Counted from the first letter of the stretch, positions 49,796 to 60,975 are shown. The stretch is 64,000 bases of DNA from Emiliania huxleyi CCMP1516 (GCF_000372725.1 NW_005196021.1:882123-946122), one strand, 5' to 3'. Notes: generated by a model not told the origin, from the letters alone. Numbers and translations are program-made.

Positions 49796-50566
49796 ACGCT
49801 GCGGGGTTCGCCAGCCCAGAAGAAGTCGCGATCAGCCACGACGGCAGCACGCTGTTGGTCAGTTCGTACGGTGGCCTCCGCCAGGTCTGCGTGGCGGCGC
49901 CTCCTCCTCCTCCCTCCTTTGCCCCGATCGTCGTTCCGCCTTCGACCCCTTGGAGCTGACCTCGCAAAGACGTGGGGCGACGCCTCCCTGCCAGAGGGGA
50001 AAGTCACCTTCCTGGTCGGCGACGACGACGAGCGCATCGAGCACGTGAGCAAGTGCGTCCTCTGCGCCCGGTCCCCGGTCTTTCGGACCATGTTTGGCAT
50101 CGGCATGAAGGAGCGCGACGCCGCCGAGGTCACGGTGCCCCACACCGACCTCGCCAGCTTCACCGCCCTCGTCCGCTACCTCCTCACCGACCAGTTCGAC
50201 CTCGGCGAGGAGGGCGGCAGGGCGCAGCGCGCGCTCGACCTGCGGGAGCTGGCGCAGATGTACCAGGTGCCGCGCCTCGAGCTGCTCTGCGCGCAGGCGC
50301 TGCAGGAGAGCGTCGCGCCGGCGACCGCCGTGCCGCTGCTCGAGGCGGCGCACACGATGGGCGACGGGCGTCTCCTCGCGCAGTGCCGCCGCTACGTGGC
50401 CGACCACGCCGCCGAGGTGCGGTCGAGCGGCGGCGTGGAGCAGCTGCGCGACTTTGGCGTGGCCAAGGGGCTGCTCGGCGACGCGCTCGACCAGGTGGCG
50501 GAGCTCAAGGGGACGGTGGCGGCGCGCGACGCGGAGCTCGAGAAGGTCCGAGCTGAGCGGGCATGA
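49796..50566 (+). CDS. BTB/POZ protein with one propeller repeat exon
   Basis: Exons 49796-49884 and 49970-50566 join in frame (85-bp GT-AG intron). Exon 1 encodes one NHL-type blade strand (GFASPEEVAISHDGSTLLVS then SYGGLRQ). Exon 2 encodes a BTB/POZ fold: LPEGKVTFLVGDDDERIEHV, SKCVLCARSPVFRTMFGIGM, then VPHTDLASFTALVRYLLTD. A helical BACK-like tail and a short coiled coil (DQVAELKGTVAARDAELEKV) follow. BTB proteins often act as cullin-3 substrate adaptors with a partner-binding repeat domain, here presumably the propeller. Only one blade is visible because the previous gene ends at 49599, so the gene is 5'-truncated or its first exons lie elsewhere. No start codon can be assigned. Confidence 0.72.
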   Translation, partial: TLRGSPAQKKSRSATTAARCWSVRTVASARSAWRRLLLLPPLPRSSFRLRPLGADLAKTWGDASLPEGKVTFLVGDDDERIEHVSKCVLCARSPVFRTMFGIGMKERDAAEVTVPHTDLASFTALVRYLLTDQFDLGEEGGRAQRALDLRELAQMYQVPRLELLCAQALQESVAPATAVPLLEAAHTMGDGRLLAQCRRYVADHAAEVRSSGGVEQLRDFGVAKGLLGDALDQVAELKGTVAARDAELEKVRAERA

Positions 50567-51414
50567 TCGAGGGGCAGCGCCCCACGCGCCGCTCGCTCTC
50601 GCCGTTTGGCACTACAAGTTGTATAGTGAGAGCAGTGGGTGAGAGCGCAGCCAGAGCGCAGCGCGCCGTGTACAGGGAGCGCGCTCCCGCACACCGTTTT
50701 GACTTCCCGGTACGTTCGTGATTTGATCGTTCAGATAGATAGATAGGAAGGCGACACACACACCCGCGCAGGCGGCGGCGCACGCCCCCCCCGTGTCCCG
50801 AATCCATCAGCGTTGTTCGCGGCGCAATAACGAATAAGCCTGGATCCTGCTGAACAAGCTCCTCTTGTTAGTAGCTCGATCGGTCACACCGCCATCGCCG
50901 TCGGGGAGATAATTGTACCGTGCTAGGTCTCGGGGGACGCAGGGGTCAGCCCCGCGCGACCTCGGGAACTAGCCGGGGCAGTCGGAGAAGGGGCAACTCC
51001 GCGCACTGACGGTCGGCCGTCAGAAAACACGCCTCCGTGGCTCGGGTTACACCAATCCTCGCTACCCAACGCGGCCAATGGATATCCACCTCGAGAACCT
51101 CGAGAGGCGGTGCTTGTTCGTCTTGGGCCCGTTGTGTTTTTGGATGGAGTCGGGAGATCTTGCTCTGGAGGGCTGCATATCTAGCCTCACTGGGAGCCTG
51201 CCTTTGGGTCATGAGGGCAGGGGCCAGGCATCTCCTGTGGTGCATTCTTGGCAGCCAAGGAGCAAAGCACGCGGCCCTGGCCAGCCAGCTGTGGTGTGGC
51301 TGGGAAGCCGTGCTAAAGTTGCGTGCCCGCACTAAAGATGCGGGACCCACACTAAATGTACTGCAGCTGCCCGCACCTAAAGTGAACTAAATGTGGCGCT
51401 AAATTGGAGATAAA
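50567..51414. other. Intergenic region with the R7 partner
   Basis: R7 lies inverted at 50842-50902. GATAGATAGATAG is at 50733-50745. The open frames at 50946-51390 are not supported by motifs. Confidence 0.45.
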
Positions 51415-51575
51415 ACATACTAAACATGTGCTAAATATGTGCTAAATATGTGCTAAATATGTGCTAAATATGTGCTAAATATGTACTGAATTGCGCTAAA
51501 TTTGCGCTAAAGTCGCACTACACACGCACTCGAACACACACTAAATAGCGCACTAAACTATCACTAAAGTTCATT
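51310..51575 (+). repeat. GCTAAAT minisatellite
   Basis: Five perfect 11-bp units ATGTGCTAAAT (51424-51486), surrounded by decayed (N)GC(A/G)CTAAA units spaced 10-20 bp on both sides. It ends just before the reductase coding region. Confidence 0.9.
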
Positions 51576-51592
51576 CACACGCACTGTGAGAA

Positions 51593-52922
51593 GTGGTTCG
51601 CACGACAAGAGCCCTCCGCGCATCCCGTCGCGCTCTCCACTCCGAGGTCGTGTTGCGTCGCCGGCCTGCCGCCAACCAGCCGGTCTGCCTCTCTTGCTTT
51701 GACCCGCGGCCTCAGCCGCTGCCGCCCCGCACGCCTGCGCCGCACGAGGTCCTCTGTCGCACAGTCTACCTCAGCGTCGACCCATTCCTGCGTTGCCGCT
51801 TCAACGCCAGCACGGGAGTGGACTATACGCAGCCGTATGCGCTCGGCGAGCCCATCGCGTCCGCCGGCATCGGCGAGGTCCTTCAAGTCGGCGACGCCGT
51901 GAGAGGCCTGGCGCCCGGCGACCTCGTCGTCGAGCCGTTCGACTCGTTCCCGTGGCAGAGCGTCGCCGTACTGGAGGCTGCCAAGGTGCAGCGCGTGCCG
52001 CCGCTCCTCGCGCTTCTGCTCCCGCCGAGTGCGCTGCTGGGCGCATGCGGCCAGACCGGTCTGACGGCTTGGTGCGGGCTTGAGACGGTCGGCGGCGGGC
52101 GGCCGAACGGGTCGGACGTGGTCGCCGTGAGTGGCGCGGCCGGCGCTGTCGGCTCGCTCGTCGGCCAGCTCTGCAAGCGGCGCGGCGCGGCGGTGGTCGG
52201 CGTGTGCGGCTCCGAGGCCAAGGTGGACTTCTTGCAGGAGCTCGGCTTTGACCGCGCGCTCAACCGGCACTCGGCCGACCTGCGGGCGGATCTGCGGGCC
52301 GCGCTGCTCTCCGTGCCGCAGGCGGACCGCGCCCTCGGCACGTCCCGCTCACCGCAGCCGGCGGACATCACGCTATACTGGGACAACGTCGGGGGCGCCG
52401 TGAGCGACCTCGTGATCCAGTGCATGGCGCCGAGGTCGGAGCTGCTCCTCTGCGGCCAAATCTCGACCTACGACGCGGAGGGCGACTACCCGCCCCCGCT
52501 GCCCGCGGAGAGCGCGGCGGTGGTGGAGCGGCGCCGCATCCGCAGGGAGCGATACACCGTCGTCAAATACAAGCACCGCTTCGCGCCCGCTCTCGCCGAG
52601 TTGTGCGCTCTCGTCGCCGCCGAGGCGAGACGCCGCGGCCGCCGCGACGCCGCACCGGTCGGCGGCCGCCGCCCTCACGCCCGTCGCCATCCGCCTTCAG
52701 GAGCTGCGCGCCGAGGAGACGGTGTACGACGGGCTCGACGCGGCGCCGGCCGCCTTCATCGACATGATGGGCGGCGGCAACACGGGCAAGGCTGTCGTGC
52801 GGTGCTCGGAGCTGCCGCCGCCCGTCGCGCGTGCGGCTGCGCTGCGCGCTTGGCTCCCGCCGGCGCTGAGGGGACGGCTCGCGCGGTCGTTTGTGACGCC
52901 CGAGGCGTTGGGCGTCGGGTGA
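51593..52922 (+). CDS. NADP-dependent oxidoreductase, PTGR2/zinc-free MDR-like
   Basis: Medium-chain reductase of the prostaglandin reductase / leukotriene B4 dehydrogenase type, which reduces alpha,beta-unsaturated ketones with NADPH. It shows CRTVYLSVDPFLRCRFN, QPYALGEPIASAGIGEVLQV, GDLVVEPFDSFPWQSV, the Rossmann motif VVAVSGAAGAVGSLVGQLCK (AAGAVGS), ITLYWDNVGGAVSD and the terminal RLQELRAEETVYDGLDAAPA, then AFIDMMGGGNTGKAVVR. The first residues (TTRALRASRRALHSE) look like a mitochondrial-type leader, but there is no ATG: the frame opens with GTG at 51593, so a 5' exon is missing. The reading frame changes in a very GC-rich stretch (about 52620-52670). That could be an unrecognised intron, a sequence error or a true frameshift; the catalytic and C-terminal blocks are otherwise well kept. 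Confidence 0.78.
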
Positions 52923-54417
52923 TGCCCTTTTTTATTTTGAGCGCGCGCCTTCGAATAAGAATACTTGGAGCACTTGGAGTGCAGTCAGGAGTCACATTAC
53001 GTTATATAAGTTATAACCCCGCGCACATCCAGACACCAGAGTCCAGAGGGCCGGGGGGCTAAAGGGTGTGGATGCTGGGTTGGCACCGACGACGACGAGC
53101 CGCAGGCCTTTGCGCTGCGCTCCGTCGCTCTGATGAGGGACAGTGTCTGGTGGATGACGCGGTGTGAGGAGTTTAAATCGTGGTAGCTGGCAGAGGGGTG
53201 AGCCAATCCCTGCCGCTGCCATACACGGGTGGGGGGTCCGAGCCCATAACCGCACGAAATGTGCATGGCCCTCAGCAATCCGTGTTCGATCGGCAACGCC
53301 CGTGCCGCTGCTCTGTGTCTCGTTAGAATAGGCAATGAAAACGGCGCCCGCTCTCGTCGCATGTGCGCCGGTTGACATATCATGTATGTGGCTCTTTTAT
53401 GGATAACAAGGAGTCTCGTTTTCAACTTTTTCTTCTTGTATATGAGCCCGCAGCCCGCGGCTTCCTCGCGCGTTTCGCGCTCCTTAACGGTCTCTCTCTC
53501 GCCAGCCCTCAACTGTTCAGTAGAATTTGCTGCAACTGGGCAGATTCATGGGGTATCATGCTGTCCTCATCAGGTGTCTGTGCCGCAGCGTAGGCGAGAC
53601 TCTAATCTCTATGCCTCGGCACCCCCATCGAGGCAGCTCGCGAGGTGAAGCTTGCCAGCAAGGGTATTGTTGCCTACACCAGCAGGCAAGGGAGCACTAT
53701 GGTGTGAGCCTGCCAGCACTGGTGCGCAAGCCAGATCAGTACAGTCGTACCGGGCAGCAATGAAGCGCGTTGGGTGCCCGCGCCGGATGCAGTGCTAACG
53801 CGGCAAGCTTGGGCCGCATCAGCAGATGCGTGAGGCGGTGCGGAAACCGTTGTTTCAAGGCCACCTGGTAGGCTCACTCCTTCCCATCCCAGAGGTAGAG
53901 GGCAAGGAAGGTAGTCGATACCCTCGCCACAGATGGACATTTTCATTCAGTGTTATGTGCTACTTTCAGATACGTAGGAGGACTCTGCTGACGGGGTATT
54001 TTAAAGCCCAAGAAAGAAAGAAGCAGGATTGTAACGCCCTCCGCCCATGCACATTGTTTTCCGCACTTTCCGCATATTCCGCAACCGGAATAGTAAACGG
54101 CAACTTGGGCAATTGTCGGACTCTCCCATTCTGTAGCGTCAAAGCGCAGCTGCCTCGTGGCTCGTGGCGCATGGTGCATCCTGCCCGCTCCCCCGCAGCT
54201 ACGCTGCTGGTGATTGATGTCGCACGCGCATGCCCACCCTCACGGCACCCACGCCATACCCGCGCGCTGACAACACATACCTGACATGCGCACTGCACCG
54301 ACATCCAGCCAGGCTCCCGCGTCGACGTTGACGCTAACGAAGAGAGGCGCGTTGAGCCGGGCAAGGAGCACGTCTCACTCACACCACCACTGACGGCCTC
54401 CCACTTCTCGGCCGCAG
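52923..54417. other. Intergenic region, nothing supported
   Basis: 1.5 kb with no recognised gene or repeat cluster. CTTGGAGCACTTGGAGTGCA (52965-52984) resembles CTTGGAGCACGTGGAGTGCA at 10993-11012. Upstream exons of the next fragment may be hidden at 54290-54400. Confidence 0.4.
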
Positions 54418-54735
54418 CTTTTCACAACGTGGTACCTTCGGCTCCTCGTCGCTAGCATCATCTCAGCGAGTACACCCTGCCTCTCGCCGTTTGCCCTGGC
54501 GAACGTGGCCGTGCTGATTGTCTACCGCCGCGTGGCTGTGCGAGATCTAGACGTGCACACCCCGCACGCCACTCGGCTGTGCTTGCGCAGCAGACGGCGT
54601 GGGCGGCTGCGCAGGCCCCTGGCCGCGGAGGAGGAGGCTGGCCCGTCTGGCGGTGTGCTGGCGGTTGGAAGTAAGAGGGAGAGGGAGAGCTCGCCCTCCA
54701 CGCGGCGCACCATTGGGGGCGCTGCGGACTATTAG
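54418..54735 (+). CDS. Putative last exon of an unknown membrane protein
   Basis: Open frame of 105 codons that starts right after a good acceptor (CTCGGCCGCAG) and ends at TAG. LFTTWYLRLLVASIISASTP, then CLSPFALANVAVLIVYRR, forms a TM-like helix pair. The rest is a basic/acidic tail (RSRRRGRLRRPLAAEEEAGP). No family is recognised and no upstream exon is identified. Confidence 0.3.
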   Translation, partial: LFTTWYLRLLVASIISASTPCLSPFALANVAVLIVYRRVAVRDLDVHTPHATRLCLRSRRRGRLRRPLAAEEEAGPSGGVLAVGSKRERESSPSTRRTIGGAADY

Positions 54736-54839
54736 GCCTCGTCGCACATCGCGCGCATTCTGGATTGTCTTATTTATCTGAGGTTAAAATATCCATTTGA
54801 AAATGCTTGCCACATCTCGGGGATGGCGACGCCAATTCA

Positions 54840-55080
54840 GCCATCCTGAGATGCAGCGCCCTCCGGCCAGCATCTCAGGATGTAATGGCTCAATCAGGGA
54901 TGTCGTGGACATCTTTGGTTGCCTCAGGCATCCCAAGATGCATGAAGCAATTCAGGATGCGCGAAGCAATTCAGGATGCGCGCGCATCCTGAATTGCTTC
55001 ATGCATCTTGGGATGCTCGAGGCAATCTCAATTAGAATGGAGATCGTATCGGGCAATTTCAGATGCCTGAGCATTTCAAA
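54840..55080. repeat. Foldback palindrome of CATCCTGAGATG motifs
   Basis: GCATCCCAAGATGCATGAAG, then CAATTCAGGATGCGCG (54928-54963), is followed by a direct repeat of AAGCAATTCAGGATGCGCG and then the perfect inverse CGCGCATCCTGAATTGCTTC, ATGCATCTTGGGATGC (54979-55016). A smaller hairpin CATCCTGAGATGC/GCATCTCAGGATG lies at 54842-54881. Similar CATC..GATG motifs are at 39470-39670. Confidence 0.88.
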
Positions 55081-55284
55081 TTGCGGGTTCCCCGCCCCTG
55101 ACGACCTGCTTCAACCTGCTCAAGCTGCCAAACTTCAAGTCGAGGGCGGTGCTGCGCGAGCGGCTCCTCTAGCTCTACGCCATCCGGTCCGCCTCGGGCT
55201 TTGAGCTTTCGTGAGATGTTGTCAACTATTTTGGTTTTTGTGTGATGTGTACGTGTACGTAGGCTTCTTCTCAGAAAAAAAGCT

Positions 55285-58200
55285 TCATGCGTCACGGGGG
55301 CCGAGCGCTTGCATTGCCAGGTGGCGGGCGCGATCCGCTCCGAGCTCCCGCGAAGTCGGCACTCGAGCAGACAACAGCGCTGCCAGCTGTGCGGATGCGG
55401 TCGGGGCGGTCGATAAATTAATGCGGCCACGCCGATTCGGGATGGTATGCCATCCCGATCCATTCGCGCCGTCAAAAGCGGCGTTTGCCTCGGCCCAGGA
55501 TCTGTAGCCGAGCCTCTTCAGCTCGGCTTCCTCCTCCTCCTTGCTCACTGCCAGCTTCGTGCGGCGCCCGCCGCTGGCGAGGAGTTCTTGCAGGAGCATG
55601 TTCGCCTTGTCGATAGCCTGCTTCGAGCCTCGCAAGTGGACGACGTCGCTTTCGACGGAGATGCTAGCGCCGGAGTCCGCTTGCAGCTGGCGGATAGTGG
55701 CGCCGCCTCGGCCAATGATGACAGCTTTCTGCTTTGCCTTGATCGGCACCTCGCGCCCGCCGCGCCCGCCGCGCGTTCCCGGCTCGCCTCGGGGCTTGGC
55801 GCCCAATGGCACCGACAATGGTGGTGTGGCCTGCTTAGTCTCCGTCTTGGGCCCAGTCTCCGTCGTGGCGCCGTCAGCCTCGTCCTCTTGCGGCTGCAGC
55901 GCCGCGAACGTCGACAACGAGTGAACCGCCGACAGCGCCTCCATCTTCCGCTGCATCTCCGCCTGCGTGGCCGCCGCCTCCTCGCCGCCCGCCGCCTCCT
56001 CGCCGCCCGCCGCCGCGTCCCTACCGTGCGCGCCGCCCTTGCGCCCCTTCTTGATCACCACGAATCCGCTGCGTGCGCTGCTGGCCGACTCGCCCGCCTT
56101 CCCTGCCGACGGCGCGTCAGCCTCCACAGCCAGCTCCAGCATCCCCTTGAGATAATTCTGAGCAGCGTGCAGTGATGCAGTTGCCTCGGCCGTCATGTCC
56201 TCCTTTTTCTGCCACTCCTTCGACCCCCTCTTCGCGCTGGGTGTGGAACGGCAAAACTGGTAGCGCGACTGCCACTCGGCGACGTTAGTCTGTGCGTCCG
56301 CCTTCGCCAGCATGAACTCCTTCTGGATGTCCGCGCGCTGCGATGCGGACAAGCCGCCCGGCATCCAACACTTGAACTTCTCAGACTGACCCTGCTCCTT
56401 GCGCACGTCATAGTCGATGATGAGATGGCTGCAATGAACCTTGACCTCTTGTCTGAGGCCGTCCACGCCCATCTCGAGCTCCACAAAAACCGACTTGTCT
56501 GAGTTGGGCACATACTCGCCAGCGACACCCTTCTTGCCCTCGTACTCGCCGGCAACGATGAGCACGTTGCGGCCGTCGAAATCCATGACGCGCTCGAGCT
56601 CATTGACAAGAACCTGGAACTGCGCCCGCAGCCCCTCCTGCAGCCCAAACACCATGGGCAGCCCCTTCAACTTGTCGCGCTCGATACGCGCCCTACGCAG
56701 CTCGTCGAGTCTGTGGCCGAGGCGCTCCACGCGCATCGCCTCCTCCTCCTCGCGCCTCCACGCCTCGGCTGTCTCCGCCTCCCGCCGCCGCGCCTCCTCC
56801 ACCTCAGCCTCCTGGGCCAGCCGCGCAGCCTCAGCCGCCGCCGCCACCGCCGCCGCCTCCGTCTCCGCCTCCTCCGCCTCCGCCTCCAGCACTGTGATCT
56901 CCGCCTCCAACGCAGGAATTCTGGCTATCTTCTCCTCCTGCTCTGCGCTCAAACCAACGGCGCCGACGATGATGGAGCTGTTCTGCCGAAGCTTCTTCTT
57001 CGCGTTGCGAAGACGCCGACGCAAGGTGTCCGCCGCGTCGCGCGCGCTCGTCACTCGCAAAACGCGCGCGACCTCTTCAGCCTCGTACGCCTGCAAGAGC
57101 TCCGAAAAGCCGCCTTTGGACGAGTCAGCGGCGCGAGAGGCATCGGGAGGCGACGGCGGAGACGGCAACGTCAAAGAGGCGGCAAAGGCGTCAGAGGCGG
57201 CGGCGGCAGCCGCAGGAGAGGCGGCGACAGGAGCGTCGGTGGCGGCGGACTCGGTGGCGGTGGGTAGCGGCGGAGGCGATGGGGCAGCGTCAGGCTCGAA
57301 CATGGCTGCAAGCGAAGCGGACTGCTTCTTCTGCCGCCGCTGCTGCCGCCGCTGCTGCTTTTGCTGCTCCTGCTGCTGCTCCTTCTCCCGCTGCTGCCCG
57401 TACTGCTCCTTGGCGGCGTCCGACTCGAACATGCCGGTGACGGCCACCTCCCCGTCCGGCGAAGTGACGAGGCGAAAACCGTTGTGAACGTGCCTGACCT
57501 TGCCGTCGGGCTGCACGTACTTGCTCCCGTGCTTCTTTGCGCTCTTGGCCAGCTTCGTGTCGAACCCCCGCTCTCCTTGGCGTTCCCGGAAGTGGTGTGT
57601 CTTTTTGACATTTATCGACGAGGTGCGGCAGGACGTCGTCTCCTCGAACGAGATGTTTTCGCACACGAAAGCATCGTTGGCCGGCAGGCCGAGCATGCCG
57701 CACACCTTGTTGCACTAAGGAAGCGGCGAGGGCGGCGGTGATTGCGCAGGCGGGGGCGGCGACGGCGGAGGCAGGGGAAGTGGCTGGCTGGGCGGCAGCG
57801 GCGGGTGGAGGTCAACACACCTTGTGGCTCCGGAGAAAATCGGCGATGCCCTTGTCGCCGCGGTCTGTAGCGCCAAAGAGCGTCTTGCGCCCGACCGAGG
57901 AGTGGATGACGGGGTCGTTGAGCTGGGTGGGGGCGGAGGTTGGGAGGGCGGAGGTTGGGGAGGGCGGAGGTTGGGGAGGTTGGGAGGGCGGAGGTGGGGA
58001 GGGCGGAGGTGGCGAGGGCAGTGAGGCGAGGGCAGTGAGGCGAGGGTGACGGCGAGCTCGGCAGAGGCGGGCCGCACACCTCAAACAGATTCTCGCGCTG
58101 CTTGAAGTGGCCCTGCACGTCGCAGAGGAGCACCGGCCCGACCACTCCGTCGTAGTTGATCTCGTTGCCCTCGTGCGCGTATGTCCAATGCGAGAAGGCT

Positions 58201-60765
58201 TGCGCGACGTCCTCGTCGGTGATAGGCGGGTCGCCGCTGCCGCCGTCTCCACCACCGCCGCCCTCCTCGTCCTCCTCGTCCTCCTCCCGGATCGCACCCA
58301 TGCCGGACACCTCGGGCTCCGCCTTGCGTGCGATGACCACCTTCCCGCTATTGGTATTCCACTTCCGCTGGACGCCTAAATCGGTAGACCCCGTTGTGAC
58401 ATCTCGGCGCGACGCTCGCGTCGATTCAGTCACACAGCACGGCCTGAGAGGAAACGCTCGGCAAAGTACTGCGACGTCCCCGTCTCTCGCTGCACCGTTA
58501 CGAAGCAGCACGTCATGAACGCGATACGAGGCAGCCCCTCGAGGCCCAGCTCGACGGCGCGTTCGTTGAAGCGCTCGGCGAGGGCCTCGGCAGTCTTTTG
58601 CGTCACCAGCGATGTGCGGTGGAACTCGAGCTCTCGCTGCGTCGACTCCTCGACGCGCCGGTTCTCCTTGACGACCCACCGGTCCTTGGCGTGAGAGAAG
58701 TCGGGCGCCGGCTCGCAGAATCGCATGTGGAAGACATTGCGCTCGCCTCCCTTGGCCAGCGCGTCGGTGGATACCTCGATGGCGTAGCTGCCGAGCTCGG
58801 TCATGGGGCTATCGAAGTCGCCCGCATCGGGTGGAAAGAAGACCTGCGGCGGCAGCAGTGATGGTAGGGGGGGTGCGTACAGCGCTGGGGCGAGGCGGCG
58901 GGCCCGATTGCCTTTGCCGCGGGAAAGAGCTGAAAGGTGGCGTTCTCGACGGCGAGGCCGATCCGGACAGTCACGGGCCGCTCACGCCGCTTGATGTGGT
59001 CGTCGACACGGATGGAGGCGAGGCGCGACGTGAGGAGAGAGGAGGAGAAGGTTGTGAGCGTCGCAGTAATTGCCGCCTCGTTGAGCTGGCTCAGGGCGTG
59101 GAAGCTGCCCCGACCGCCGGGGACGCAGTCCGCCATCTCGTGCAGCACCGCAAAGTCCTCGTCGCTGCCGAGGCCGATGCAGCTCATGCTCACAGGGCTG
59201 CGCGACGCGTCAATCAGCTCGGCCATTCGCGACGCCACCAGCGGCGCGAGCGCGGCGGTGTCACCCACGCCGCGCACCGTCGGGTCGCTCGGCCTGCCGT
59301 CCGAGAGCCAGTACACGCAAGTCTGCGAGATGACGGGGTTAAGGAGCACATCGAAGGCGGCGACTAGCTGCAACAGCTTGTCGAGCGCAGGCATGTAGTG
59401 GCCGTGCCCCTTGGGCTCGCCGATGGCGCGGTCCATCTTCTCCTTGAGCGCCTCCTCCACGGGATGCAGCGCAAAGCAGCAATGCGCGCCCTTGCGCTCG
59501 AACTTGATCAGGCTGCACCGCGTCGAGCCGACCTGCCCGAGCTTGAGCCGGTGCTTGATGAAGCCGTCGTTGACCGCGCGCAGCACCGCGTCGCGCCGGC
59601 TCAGGGGCCGCCCGCTTGCGCCAGTGACTGCGAGGGAGCCGGGAGGATGAGCCGGCGAGAGACATGGGGCAGGGTCGAGCCGGCGAGAGACATGGGGGCA
59701 GGGTCGAGCCGGCGAGAGACATGGGGGCAGGGTCGAGCCGGCGAGAGACATGGGGGCAGGGTCGAGCCGGCGAGAGACATGGGGGCAGGGTCGGGGCAAG
59801 AGGCGGCGGCGCGCGCCATCACTCATCGCCATCGACCTGGAGTTGTCGATGACGAGCACCATGTGGGTTGAGACTGACGCGGCCCTCTGCTGCTCGGAGA
59901 GAGAGGAGGGCAGGCTCCAGCTCTTGCTGAGCTCCGCGAAGGCTGCGGAGCGGGCCTCCGGGCCGCTCCGCTTGTCGCGGTCTCGGAAGCGGCTTCCGTC
60001 CAGATCGAAGCCGCGCCCTGCAACCATGGTCAGGGTCTCCTGATCGGACCGCGCCACGGCGCCCGCGGCCGCCGCGCCAGCCGCCTGCCCGGCGCGCTGC
60101 GACAGCAGGTCGGCGATGTCCTGATGGCGCCATGGCGAACTCAGAGCACTCAACCCGCCCCCAGCCGGGCTCTGCGCTGGGTCCGCTTTGCTGCTGAGCA
60201 GCATCTTGACGACGTTTAGCGCATTCCGAGTAGGTTTCGGGGCGTCGGCTTGCTTGCAAGCGAGGAGCAGCGCAGTGCTGCCGTCGGACGGACGGACGGT
60301 GTCCACTGCCGCGTTGGCTTCGATGAGCATTCGCACGACGACGAGATGCTCGCACTGAATGGCAGCGAACAGCGCCGTCTGCTTGTGGTGCGGGTGAGCC
60401 CACTCGAGGGCAGCGCTGCGGTAGTCCTCCTCCGTCGAGCGCCTCAGGAGCTTTTTGAGCGTCGAGCTCTGGCCGGAGTCGGCAGCCTCGTAGATCTCCT
60501 GTGCGAGACGCTCTGACGCGCTGCGCTCGGCGATGATCCTGTTCGCCTTGTCGTAGGGCACGCCGACGGACGTGGCGGAGGAATCTTCGTCCAACTCGAC
60601 GGAGTACGCCCACCGTTCAGGATTTGGCGGCTTCCCCTTTTCGGTGTAGATTTCCCCGTCCGGTGAGAGCGTGATGACGATGCCAGGACGCCAGCGGCGA
60701 TCATACCACACCTCCACGCGGTCGTGCACCGCAAATCGCAGCTTCGGCACGCTGCGTTCTGCCAT
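55285..60765 (-). CDS. Ankyrin - VWA - alpha-kinase - KH domain fusion protein
   Basis: Six exons (59823-60765, 58918-59627, 58444-58843, 58080-58375, 57821-57922, 55285-57714) join without a stop to 1,626 residues. Order: an SH3/Tudor-like N-terminus (VHDRVEVWYDRRWRPGIVIT), ankyrin repeats (about 90-225), and a VWA domain (about 301-545) with the MIDAS site DNSRS (307-311) and YWLSDGRPSDPT. An alpha-kinase domain (about 560-830) follows: DRWVVKENRRVEES (likely catalytic Lys), LCDVQGHF and LNDPVIHSS. It ends RGDKGIADFLRSHKCNKVCG, with the H-x-C-x3-C zinc ligands of this fold. Then come a Q/E-rich coiled coil, a possible SH3-like segment (GEYEGKKGVAGEYV) and one KH domain (about 1473-1535, AVIIGRGGATIRQLQADSGA with the GxxG loop). 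VWA plus alpha-kinase recalls Dictyostelium VwkA; the KH and ankyrin parts do not. Two introns are GC-AG. The kinase probably phosphorylates Ser/Thr; RNA binding through KH is inferred. Confidence 0.85.
59652..59790. repeat. 29-bp minisatellite inside the VWA intron
   Basis: Five nearly identical units of GAGCCGGCGAGAGACATGGG, continuing GGCAGGGTC. They lie in the 195-bp GT-AG intron 59628-59822. The intron is a multiple of three and has no stop in the gene's frame, so unspliced transcripts would still be translatable. Confidence 0.92.
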
Positions 60766-60869
60766 CAGCGCTCAAGAGGAGTGCGCGAGCAGCTTCGAGC
60801 GCGAGCAGCGTGGGTGCGGTACCACAAGCGCGAGCAGGTTTCGGCTGTGTACCTAAGCGAGCGCGGCGC

Positions 60870-60975
60870 GGTGAATTTCTTTTTTGGTACCACCTTCGTA
60901 CCTGTGTTAGTGCCAGTGCGCGCCAGTATCGTGCCTAGTGTCGTGCGAGGGAGTTGTGTTGCAATTATTTTTTGC
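60870..60975 (+). repeat. Repeat R1 between divergent genes
   Basis: TACCTGTGTTAGTGCCAGTG, CGCGCCAGTATCGTGCCTAG and GTCGTGCGAGGGAGTTGTGT, about 110 bp upstream of the kinase gene start. Confidence 0.75.
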
